Source: JAAYCI01 sp964370295
Lineage (GTDB): Bacteria; Bacillota; Clostridia; Oscillospirales; Ruminococcaceae
DNA: 5,926 bases
NCBI GenBank assembly: GCA_964370295.1
Contig: CAYJIR010000065.1
Span: forward strand, 1 to 5,926
Direction of reading: 5' to 3'
How positions within the stretch are numbered: position 1 is the stretch's first letter; each line of letters begins with the position of its first letter. The position numbers and the translations under genes were made by a program. The notes under the pieces are model-generated. The model made no database searches. It was not told the origin of the DNA and worked only from the letters and a program-made list of their open reading frames with translations. Shown here piece by piece: positions 1 through 5,926 of the stretch.

Positions 1-8
1 GGTGTGCC

Positions 9-37
9 TTGTGTCAAATCATAAAAATGGGTATAAT
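9..37 (+). promoter_or_regulatory. Putative sigma-A promoter for the AraC-family gene
   Basis: A perfect -10 box TATAAT lies at 32-37. Seventeen bases upstream is TTGTGT at 9-14, which matches the -35 consensus only in its TTG. Transcription would start near 44, leaving a leader of about 100 bases before the regulator's ATG at 147. The strong -10 with a weak -35 would suit an activated or autoregulated promoter, but that is inference. Confidence 0.5.
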
Positions 38-146
38 AGATACGAAATTTCACAGTTTTCGGGAGATATATAGAATAAAAGTCCATTTCTGGCAGTTTTA
101 AAACAATAAAGAGGCCGCAAAACAATACTAAAAAAAGAGGTGCCTT

Positions 147-1097
147 ATGCAAGTTTACGGAAGCTACGAAAATATGTTTACCATGCTGGAAAACCATGGT
201 TGGTCGGCCGAAGAGAATGCGCATGGCATCACATACTCTTTGGATGAAAGGCTTGGGGAAGGTGAAATGGTTTTGTGGACGGGTGACGATGGTCTTGCCT
301 TTGTGAGATTGGATATTATGTATAATCAAGACAACATCATAGTGAATTTTAGTGAAAGTATCGGGGTACAAATCACATTTATTGAAGAGAACAATATGGA
401 GTATTACAAAACCGAAGACAGCATTGAACACACACAGTATGGTACTTTTTTCTATGTTAACAATGCGCCCGTGCCATGGTTTAAAAAATATCCGAAAAAC
501 AGCAGGGTGAAAGCCCTCACCTTACTTGTGGGAGACGATTTTTTAAAGAAAAATGGCATCTGCCTCACACCAACACAATGGAACCAATTGGCAAGAGCAA
601 TTAATGGTAGGAGTATTTCCAGCCCGCAAATTGTGACGGTGTTAAAACAGATTTGCTGTGGAAATATCGAAGAAGAACTTTTTGCCGCCTATTTGAAAGC
701 AAAGGCAACGGAGGCTTTTTTGCTTCTTTGGAATACCGGTAAATCGAGGGGCGAGAGCCAGCGGAGATTCAGCCCCAAAAGCCAGATTGCCGTTAAAGAA
801 TGCATTCGGATTGTATCCAGAGATTTTGTATCGCCACCTCTGATAGAAGAACTTGCAAAACAAGTAGGGGTAAACAAAAAAACCCTTCAAGTCACATTCA
901 AAGAAATCGTGGGCTTGAGTATTCACAAATACATTCGTACATTAAAAATGCAAAAAGCGCTGGATTTGCTTAAAGAAAGTAATTTGTCGGTGGAAAACAT
1001 CGCAAAGGAAGTGGGGTATAACAGTAAAATTCACTTTTACAAGGCGTTTGAAGCGGTGTTTGCCATGAGGCCGGGCGAAATGCGAAAGATACTGTGA
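147..1097 (+). CDS. AraC-family transcriptional regulator, PchR/YbtA-like
   Basis: A 316-residue DNA-binding regulator, probably the local activator of the transporter genes downstream. The C-terminal 100 residues form the AraC double helix-turn-helix domain. The first HTH is about 231-252 (IEELAKQVGVNKKTLQVTFK), the linker helix carries KYIRTLKMQKALDLL (261-275), and the second HTH is about 281-303, with the usual closing pattern around F301 and RPGEM (308-312). The N-terminal 200 residues have no cupin signature I can recognise. Their length, their GEGE segment (37-40) and the position of the HTH recall PchR and YbtA, which sense ferric siderophores; that assignment is by general resemblance. 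The ATG at 147 is chosen because AGAGGTG (136-142) sits four bases upstream. The gene is separated from the transporter operon by 212 bases that contain a second promoter. The AraC-family call is secure; the ligand is not known. Confidence 0.9.
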   Translation: MQVYGSYENMFTMLENHGWSAEENAHGITYSLDERLGEGEMVLWTGDDGLAFVRLDIMYNQDNIIVNFSESIGVQITFIEENNMEYYKTEDSIEHTQYGTFFYVNNAPVPWFKKYPKNSRVKALTLLVGDDFLKKNGICLTPTQWNQLARAINGRSISSPQIVTVLKQICCGNIEEELFAAYLKAKATEAFLLLWNTGKSRGESQRRFSPKSQIAVKECIRIVSRDFVSPPLIEELAKQVGVNKKTLQVTFKEIVGLSIHKYIRTLKMQKALDLLKESNLSVENIAKEVGYNSKIHFYKAFEAVFAMRPGEMRKIL

Positions 1098-1211
1098 GGC
1101 GAATTTCGCTGGATAATATCAGTTTGTGTCAACAGCGCCCCATCGAGTACCACCAATACCACATCCACGCTCTTAGGCTCAGCTTGTGCTGGTACTATGA
1201 ACAAAACAGGA

Positions 1212-1240
1212 TTGACAAACAGAAAACGAGTGTGTAGAAT
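1212..1240 (+). promoter_or_regulatory. Sigma-A promoter for the transporter operon
   Basis: A perfect -35 box TTGACA (1212-1217) is followed after exactly 17 bases by TAGAAT (1235-1240), five of six to the -10 consensus. Transcription would begin around 1247, giving a leader of roughly 63 bases before the S-component ATG at 1310. This lets the transporter genes be expressed separately from the regulator. The boxes are near consensus, so the promoter may be limited by a repressor acting at the adjacent repeat (1249-1284) instead of depending wholly on an activator. Confidence 0.7.
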
Positions 1241-1248
1241 ATATGATA

Positions 1249-1284
1249 GTTAGCCAGTGCTAACAACAGGTAGTTGTGGCTAAC
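1249..1284. repeat. Inverted and direct repeat, putative operator or 5' leader hairpin
   Basis: GTTAGCCA (1249-1256) is an exact inverted match to TGGCTAAC (1277-1284). Inside it, GCTAAC occurs again at 1259-1264. The motif is therefore present three times: GTTAGC CAGT GCTAAC forms a perfect short palindrome (1249-1264), and the two GCTAAC copies at 1259 and 1279 are direct repeats exactly 20 bases apart, about two helical turns. CAAC (1264-1267) and GTTG (1273-1276) can extend the stem. It starts at about the predicted transcription start, so it could be a protein operator at the promoter or a hairpin at the mRNA 5' end. No T-tract follows, so it is not an intrinsic terminator. Confidence 0.55.
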
Positions 1285-1309
1285 GGAATATAAAGTGCGG
1301 GGGTATCTG

Positions 1310-1900
1310 ATGGAAAAAGAACAATACAAGATGAAGACCAAAGACCTGATTTTGGCGGGCGCGTTCATTGCCTTATATATTGCGGTGATGATGATGGTGG
1401 TGATGACCGTGGGCTTTGTGCCCATTGTGTATATTTTTGCACCGTTCATTCTTTCTGTTTTGTTGGGGCCTGTATATAGCCTTTATGTTGCCAAAGTGCC
1501 TAAATTTGGAGCCTTGCTTGTTTTGGGGATTGTGGTTACGTTGTTTTCTAACATGATTGCCGTTTGGTTTGCCTATGTATGGGGCATTGCCATCACCATT
1601 GCAGTGGAGCTCATTGCAAGAGCCGGTAAATATCAATCAAAAAAGATGTACACATTGAGCTATGTTGTGTTCGCGCTCACCAATATGGGGCCTTTTTGGA
1701 CTTTGGTTTTATCGAGAGAGACATTTTTGGAATCCACCGTAGCCTATTATGGTGAGGCCTATGCCCAAACCATGGATGCATTGACACCGAGCTGGATTGT
1801 GTTTGCCTTTGTTGGCATGGCCCTTGTGGGTGGGTTTCTTGGGGCTAAGTTTGGCCAAAAGGTGATGAAAAAGCATTTTGATAAAGTCGGCATCAACTAA
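1310..1900 (+). CDS. ECF transporter S component, MptD/Trep_Strep family
   Basis: A 196-residue integral membrane protein, the likely substrate-binding subunit of an energy-coupling factor importer. About six hydrophobic segments are visible (roughly 13-33, 35-58, 66-84, 85-104, 115-135 and 160-180). The first carries A21-L-Y-I-A25, the small-residue AxxxA pattern through which S components dock on EcfT. The stretch GPVYSLYVAKVPKFG (53-67) is typical of the MptD/Trep_Strep group, for which no substrate is firmly established. The size fits the family. An in-frame TTG at 1274 would lengthen it by 12 residues, but it lies inside the 1249-1284 repeat and has no good ribosome binding site. The ATG at 1310 has GGGGG (1299-1303) six bases upstream and is preferred. 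EcfT follows nine bases after the stop, so this is a dedicated S-T-A operon. The substrate cannot be read from the sequence. Confidence 0.88.
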   Translation: MEKEQYKMKTKDLILAGAFIALYIAVMMMVVMTVGFVPIVYIFAPFILSVLLGPVYSLYVAKVPKFGALLVLGIVVTLFSNMIAVWFAYVWGIAITIAVELIARAGKYQSKKMYTLSYVVFALTNMGPFWTLVLSRETFLESTVAYYGEAYAQTMDALTPSWIVFAFVGMALVGGFLGAKFGQKVMKKHFDKVGIN

Positions 1901-1909
1901 GGAACTGCC

Positions 1910-2632
1910 ATGAGAGTAAAAAAAAGTGCTTTTCAGCTAGACCCCAGAACGAAGTTGCTTCTCATTGCTTATTGTGGCAGCATCGTCACCATTCAATACA
2001 AACTGTTTACAGAAATAGCAATCTATGTTGCTATTTCTATTTTTGCCTTATTATTGGGGCAAACCAAACTGGTGTTTCGGTTTTTGGCGGTGTATGTGTT
2101 GCTTATGCTGTTTTCTTTGCTTGTGCTTCCGCTTGTATCGGGCTTTGTGGTGGCCTTTGTATTTGGTGTTTCGGCGATGGTGCTTAAATTTTTTCCCGTT
2201 GGTCTGGCGCTGTATCTGCTTATGAAGACCACCACGGTGAGTGACAGCATCGCTGCTTTGCGCAAAATTCATATTCCGGACGGCTTTGTCATTCCCTTTG
2301 CCGTGGTGTTTCGTTTTGTGCCCACGTTAAAAGAGGAGTGGACAAGCATTCGCCAAGCCATGAAGTTTCGGGGCATTGGCACTTCGTTTTCGGCGGTGGT
2401 ACGCCACCCTATGGAAAATTTGGAATATGTGCTTATTCCGCTAATGATGTCTACGTCTCACATTGCAGAGGAGCTTGCGGCCGCCTCTATGAGCCGTGGT
2501 CTTGCCAAAGGGATAAAACGTACACCGATGACTGACGTGAAATTCAAAGTAGCCGATTATGCGGTGACGCTTGGTTTTCCGGCGGCATTGGCACTGTCTA
2601 AAATTTTGTCGCTGAACGGGGTGATGCCATGA
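1910..2632 (+). CDS. ecfT: Energy-coupling factor transporter transmembrane protein EcfT
   Basis: A 240-residue membrane protein that couples ATP hydrolysis by the ECF ATPases to movement of the S component. It opens with the family's LDPRTKLLL motif (10-18), followed by hydrophobic segments at about 15-50, 52-76, 80-105 and 210-233. The cytoplasmic coupling region (about 110-205) contains FRFVP (134-138) and the two conserved arginine-glycine signatures that insert into the ATPase grooves: KFRG (152-155, R154) and MSRG (194-197, R196). Having two such sites fits a pair of ATPase domains, which the next gene supplies in one chain. The ATG is supported by TAAGGA (1898-1903), which overlaps the S-component stop, with six bases of spacing. 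The stop overlaps the next ATG as ATGA (2629-2632), indicating translational coupling. Length and motifs are complete, with no sign of damage. Confidence 0.93.
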   Translation: MRVKKSAFQLDPRTKLLLIAYCGSIVTIQYKLFTEIAIYVAISIFALLLGQTKLVFRFLAVYVLLMLFSLLVLPLVSGFVVAFVFGVSAMVLKFFPVGLALYLLMKTTTVSDSIAALRKIHIPDGFVIPFAVVFRFVPTLKEEWTSIRQAMKFRGIGTSFSAVVRHPMENLEYVLIPLMMSTSHIAEELAAASMSRGLAKGIKRTPMTDVKFKVADYAVTLGFPAALALSKILSLNGVMP

Positions 2633-5600
2633 TAGAGGTGAAAAATGTCAGTTTTGCCTATCCGAAAGACGGTGAAGAGGTAAACTGCCTGAAAAATATC
2701 AGTTTTCGAATCAATGCCGGAGAAGTGGTGGTGTTTTGCGGCAAAAGCGGTTGTGGGAAAACTTCGGTAACACGTCTTATCAATGGGCTTATTCCCCATT
2801 TCTACGAGGGCACACTCACAGGGGAAGTGACCGTTTCGGGGCAAAATGTAACACAGCAACCTTTGGAACACACGGCCAAAACAGTGGGTAGTGTGTTTCA
2901 AAACCCGAGAAGCCAATTTTTCAATGTGGATACAACGGGCGAGCTTGTGTTTGGATGCGAAAATATTGCTTTGCCCAAAGAGGAAACCCAGCGGCGCATG
3001 CAGGAAGCCGTGGATGTGTTTGATTTGGAAGAACTTTTGAACCGCAGTATTTTTGAACTTTCCGGCGGCGAAAAACAGCGTATTGCCTGTGCCTCTGTGT
3101 ATATGGTGAAACCGGATGTGTTTGTCTTTGATGAACCATCGTCTAATTTGGATAGACGAGCCATTGAGCTTTTGCGCTCTGCTATTGAAATTTTGGTGTC
3201 GCAAAATAAAACAGTCATCATTGCAGAGCATCGCCTACACTATCTTACCGGCCTTGCCACACGGTATATGTACATGGAGGATGGCCACATTGCAAGAGAG
3301 TTTAGCGCCGAAGAGATGCTGGCGCTGTCAAATGAAGAGCGCATAGGGTTGGGCCTGCGCAGTTTGCAACATTCCTGTTTGTGCGAAAACATTCAAAAAA
3401 ACAACTTCGATGGAAACGATGCCGGTATCGGTATTCAAATTGAAGAGCTACAAGTGTGCTACGACAACACAGTGGTGTTGAATGTGGACGAGCTCTCGTT
3501 TGCAAAGCACTCGATTGTGGCCATTATTGGGGAAAACGGGGCAGGGAAATCCACTTTCGCAAAGGTGGTGGTGGGTTTACAAAAGGACAAAGAAAAAGTT
3601 TTTTTAGAAAAGAAACCTTTTGGCCGTAAAAAGAGGCTTCAAAAGAGCTATATGGTGATGCAGGACGTGAACCATCAGCTGTTCACAGAAAGCGTTTTGG
3701 ACGAAGTGGAATTGAATGTGCCAAGCGAAATGCATGAATACATCCCCGAGGTGTTAAAGAAATTGTCTTTGGACTATCTTGAAAAACGGCACCCACAGTC
3801 GCTTTCCGGGGGTCAAAAACAGCGCGTTGCCATTGCCGGTGCTCTGTGTGCGGGCAAGGAAATTTTGATTTATGACGAACCCACCAGCGGGCAGGATTAC
3901 GAGCACATGCAAAACACTTGCGAGCAAATCAAAAGCACGGGAAAAGAAGCTTTGTGTTCGCTTGTCATCACACATGATGTGGAATTTCTGCTCGAATGCT
4001 GTGATAGGGTGATTCGCTTGGAAAAAGGCGTTGTGTGCGAAGATTACTCTTTGGACGATGCGGGATGCAAGCGTGTGCTGGCCTATTTTGAAAACATCAA
4101 GGGAGACAAGCGGAGCAAACAACGTCTTGTCAAGAAAAAATCGGTATTGTCTCGCCTGATGGCCCATGCCGGGAATTTTAAGTACACGATGATGCTGTCG
4201 TGGCTTTTCAGCGCCTTATCCGGCCTGGTAACCATCGGCACTTACATTTATTTATACAGGGCGGCCGATTCCATTTTGTATTTTGCCGAAAGTGCCAATG
4301 CGGTTTCCTTTGGCGAATATGGTGTTAATTTACTTTTTATTGCCTCTTCGGCATTCACCTTGTATTGTTTTGGGCTGATGTTTTCACACATCACCTCGTT
4401 CAACCTTGTTTCTAAATTGCGAAAAAGTATGGTGGAGCATCTTGCAAAAGTGCCCCTTGGCTATTATGCCTTGCAATCGTCAGGGGCTTTGCGAAAAACC
4501 CTTGAAAAGAGCACCGAAAACACCGAAAACTTTGTGGCGCACCAACTGCCGGACTATGCCCAGTCGCTTGTGATGCCTGTGGCCTTTTTGGCGAGCATGT
4601 TTTATTTTGACTGGCGCATGTCACTTTTGTGTCTCATCCCGATTGTTTTGGGGTTTATGGCGCTTGGCATGATGATGGGGGGCAACAACGCCGATTTTAT
4701 AGTGAAATATCAAAAGGCACTGGGAGACATGAGCGGTGCAGGCGTTGAGTATGTGCGTGGCATGAGTGTGGTGAAAATTTTTGGCCAAAGTGTACATTCC
4801 TTCACGCAGTTTCATAAATCCATTATGGATTACCGCAAATTTGCACTGCGTTATGTGATGAGCATGAAAAACCCGATGAGCCTGTACATCAGCGCTGTAA
4901 ACGGCATTTTCTTTTTTATTTTACCCGCCGGTATCGTGCTTTACCAAGTTTCGGCAGACCCTGGGAGAGCCCTGCACAGCTTTGTGTTTTTCATCATCTT
5001 TTCGCCCCTTGTGGCAACACTGCTTATGCGCATCATGAACAGCACAAACAACCGGATGTTGGCCGAAAAGGCACTGGACGACATCGATGAGATTTTGGCA
5101 ACTCCTTTGCAAAAACATATGCAGGAATCCGGCTTGCCTCCTTCGTTTGACATAGAATTCAAAGAGGTGGATTTCACGTATACAGAGCAGCAGGAGCTTG
5201 CCTTAAAACAGGTGTCGTTTACAGCTAAAGCGGGCACGGTAACGGCCCTTGTGGGCGCTTCCGGCAGCGGGAAAACCACGATAACCAACCTTATTGCCCG
5301 TTTTTGGGACGACTATGAGGGAAAAATTCTCATCGGGGGAAAAGAGCTAAAAACCCTAGACTATGATGTGTGGTTGCGTAGCTTTAGCTTTGTATTTCAA
5401 GACAGCCAACTGCTTAAGTTGAGCATTGCCGACAATGTTGCCTTTTGTGCCGACAATGTGAGTGAAGAAGACATCAAAAAGGCATTGCATCTTGCGCAGT
5501 GTGACGATATCATTGAAAAATTGCCAAACGGCATTCACACGGTGGTGGGAACAAAGGGCGTGTATCTCTCTGGCGGTGAGATGCAACGGCTTGCCATTGC

Positions 5601-5922
5601 ACGGGCCATTTTGCAAGATGCCCCTATTGTTCTGTTGGACGAGGCCACCGCCTTTGCCGATCCGGAAAATGAGCACTTGATTTTGAAGGCGCTTAGCACG
5701 CTTTTAAAGGGGAAAACCGTTTTGATGATTGCGCACCGACTATCCGTCATCACCACGGCAGATAATATTTTGGTGTTGGAGAAAGGCGAAATTTTAGAAG
5801 CGGGTAACCACAGGACATTGCTAAACAAAAACGGCCTGTATGCAGCGATGTTTAAGGAGTATAGCAAGGGTGTGCAGTGGCGCATACAGGCGAAAAAAAC
5901 AGGGGAGGTGCAACATGCTTAA
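2629..5922 (+). CDS. Tandem ECF ATPase (EcfA1-EcfA2) fused to an exporter-type ABC half-transporter, three nucleotide-binding domains
   Basis: One 1097-residue frame encodes what is usually two proteins. ATPase domain 1: Walker A GKSGCGKT (38-45), Q-loop FQNP (Q91), signature LSGGEKQR (144-151), Walker B FVFDEP (D168, E169), H201. ATPase domain 2: Walker A GENGAGKST (301-309), Q345, LSGGQKQR (392-399), Walker B D416/E417, H449. These two match the CbiO/EcfA tandem ATPases that drive EcfT. After a lysine-rich linker (491-504) comes an exporter-type membrane domain (about 516-815) with hydrophobic spans near 518-541, 565-588, 645-685 and 755-800. ATPase domain 3 has Walker A GASGSGKT (876-883), Q924, LSGGEMQR (980-987), D1004/E1005, the loop ATAFADPENE (1006-1015) and H1036. 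The C-terminal half resembles the YbtP/IrtA siderophore importers. All three ATPase sites keep their catalytic residues. GGGGTG (2618-2623) supports the start, and the ATG overlaps the ecfT stop. Domain calls are firm; the substrate is inferred. Confidence 0.92.
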   Translation: MIEVKNVSFAYPKDGEEVNCLKNISFRINAGEVVVFCGKSGCGKTSVTRLINGLIPHFYEGTLTGEVTVSGQNVTQQPLEHTAKTVGSVFQNPRSQFFNVDTTGELVFGCENIALPKEETQRRMQEAVDVFDLEELLNRSIFELSGGEKQRIACASVYMVKPDVFVFDEPSSNLDRRAIELLRSAIEILVSQNKTVIIAEHRLHYLTGLATRYMYMEDGHIAREFSAEEMLALSNEERIGLGLRSLQHSCLCENIQKNNFDGNDAGIGIQIEELQVCYDNTVVLNVDELSFAKHSIVAIIGENGAGKSTFAKVVVGLQKDKEKVFLEKKPFGRKKRLQKSYMVMQDVNHQLFTESVLDEVELNVPSEMHEYIPEVLKKLSLDYLEKRHPQSLSGGQKQRVAIAGALCAGKEILIYDEPTSGQDYEHMQNTCEQIKSTGKEALCSLVITHDVEFLLECCDRVIRLEKGVVCEDYSLDDAGCKRVLAYFENIKGDKRSKQRLVKKKSVLSRLMAHAGNFKYTMMLSWLFSALSGLVTIGTYIYLYRAADSILYFAESANAVSFGEYGVNLLFIASSAFTLYCFGLMFSHITSFNLVSKLRKSMVEHLAKVPLGYYALQSSGALRKTLEKSTENTENFVAHQLPDYAQSLVMPVAFLASMFYFDWRMSLLCLIPIVLGFMALGMMMGGNNADFIVKYQKALGDMSGAGVEYVRGMSVVKIFGQSVHSFTQFHKSIMDYRKFALRYVMSMKNPMSLYISAVNGIFFFILPAGIVLYQVSADPGRALHSFVFFIIFSPLVATLLMRIMNSTNNRMLAEKALDDIDEILATPLQKHMQESGLPPSFDIEFKEVDFTYTEQQELALKQVSFTAKAGTVTALVGASGSGKTTITNLIARFWDDYEGKILIGGKELKTLDYDVWLRSFSFVFQDSQLLKLSIADNVAFCADNVSEEDIKKALHLAQCDDIIEKLPNGIHTVVGTKGVYLSGGEMQRLAIARAILQDAPIVLLDEATAFADPENEHLILKALSTLLKGKTVLMIAHRLSVITTADNILVLEKGEILEAGNHRTLLNKNGLYAAMFKEYSKGVQWRIQAKKTGEVQHA
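5901..5910 (+). promoter_or_regulatory. Strong ribosome binding site for the gene starting at 5915
   Basis: AGGGGAGGTG lies inside the last codons of the fusion gene, four bases before the ATG at 5915. It is the best Shine-Dalgarno match in the window and decides that a new gene begins here, out of frame with the fusion. Confidence 0.75.
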
Positions 5923-5926
5923 ATAT
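5915..5926 (+). CDS. Start of the next operon gene, cut by the window edge; probably the partner ABC half-transporter
   Basis: Only the first four codons (M-L-K-Y) are present. The ATG overlaps the end of the fusion gene by eight bases and is preceded by a strong ribosome binding site, so a fourth operon gene is well supported. Its identity is inferred from context alone: exporter-fold importers such as YbtPQ and IrtAB are heterodimers encoded side by side, and the fusion contributes only one membrane domain and one matching ATPase domain. A YbtQ/IrtB-like protein of about 580 residues is the natural expectation. Confidence 0.65.

Noticed and set aside
53..99. Direct repeat CAGTTTT at 53-59 and 93-99 in the regulator leader
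   Set aside because: Seven AT-rich bases repeated once over 40 bases is weak and easily expected by chance.
1099..1109. Small palindrome GCGAATTTCGC just after the regulator stop, considered as a terminator
   Set aside because: The arms are five bases with a one-base centre, so no RNA hairpin can form as drawn, and no T-tract follows.
1112..1120. GATAATATC palindrome as a possible Fur box
   Set aside because: Only nine bases fit. The flanks do not extend to the 7-1-7 Fur pattern, and it is about 90 bases upstream of the -35.
1094..1237. Short open frame from GTG 1094 (47 codons) in the gap after the regulator, rich in His, Tyr and Gln
   Set aside because: It has no ribosome binding site I can see, matches no family I recognise, and ends inside the -10 box of the transporter promoter. 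It is most likely a chance frame in regulatory DNA.
1274..1309. Upstream TTG start for the S component
   Set aside because: It lies inside the putative operator repeat, lacks a suitable ribosome binding site, and would add a polar tail. The ATG at 1310 fits the family better.
1373..1636. Reverse-strand frame with a run of seven histidines
   Set aside because: It is antisense to the S component. The histidine run mirrors the GTG/ATG codons for V-M-M-M-V-V-M in the first membrane helix, so it is compositional, not a metal-binding protein.
2557..3231. Long reverse-strand frame of 224 residues
   Set aside because: It lies opposite the end of ecfT and the first ATPase domain, which are unambiguous by motif, has no recognisable domain, and is a codon-bias shadow.

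Overview
The window holds four plus-strand genes, the last cut by the window edge. They read as a substrate-uptake locus from a Gram-positive anaerobe, most likely a Clostridia-type member of the Bacillota. That guess rests on moderate GC, strong GAGG/GGAGG ribosome binding sites, sigma-A-like promoters and tightly overlapping genes. The species cannot be named from the sequence.

Layout. Positions 1-146 are a leader with a plausible promoter (9-37). Positions 147-1097 encode an AraC-family regulator whose overall shape recalls PchR/YbtA-type siderophore-responsive activators. Positions 1098-1309 are a 212-base intergenic region with a clear promoter (1212-1240) and, just downstream of it, an inverted and direct repeat (1249-1284). 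Next come an ECF transporter S component of the MptD/Trep_Strep type (1310-1900), an EcfT transmembrane component (1910-2632) and a 1097-residue three-ATPase protein (2629-5922). A fourth operon gene starts at 5915 and overlaps its predecessor by 8 bases; only four codons are inside the window.

The most striking object is the 1097-residue protein. It joins in one uninterrupted frame what are normally two gene products: a tandem ECF ATPase (two nucleotide-binding domains, residues about 1-240 and 268-490) and a complete half-size exporter-fold ABC protein (membrane domain about 516-815, third nucleotide-binding domain about 840-1080). The exporter-like half looks like the YbtP/YbtQ and IrtA/IrtB group, which import ferric siderophores despite the exporter fold. 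The gene starting at 5915 is probably its partner half-transporter.

Working model (inference): the S component, EcfT and the N-terminal ATPases form an ECF importer. The C-terminal half pairs with the next gene product as a second transporter. Both are physically tied together by the fusion and controlled by the AraC-like regulator. Regulator type and transporter type point to a metallophore, heme or similar metal complex, but no residue seen here proves the substrate.
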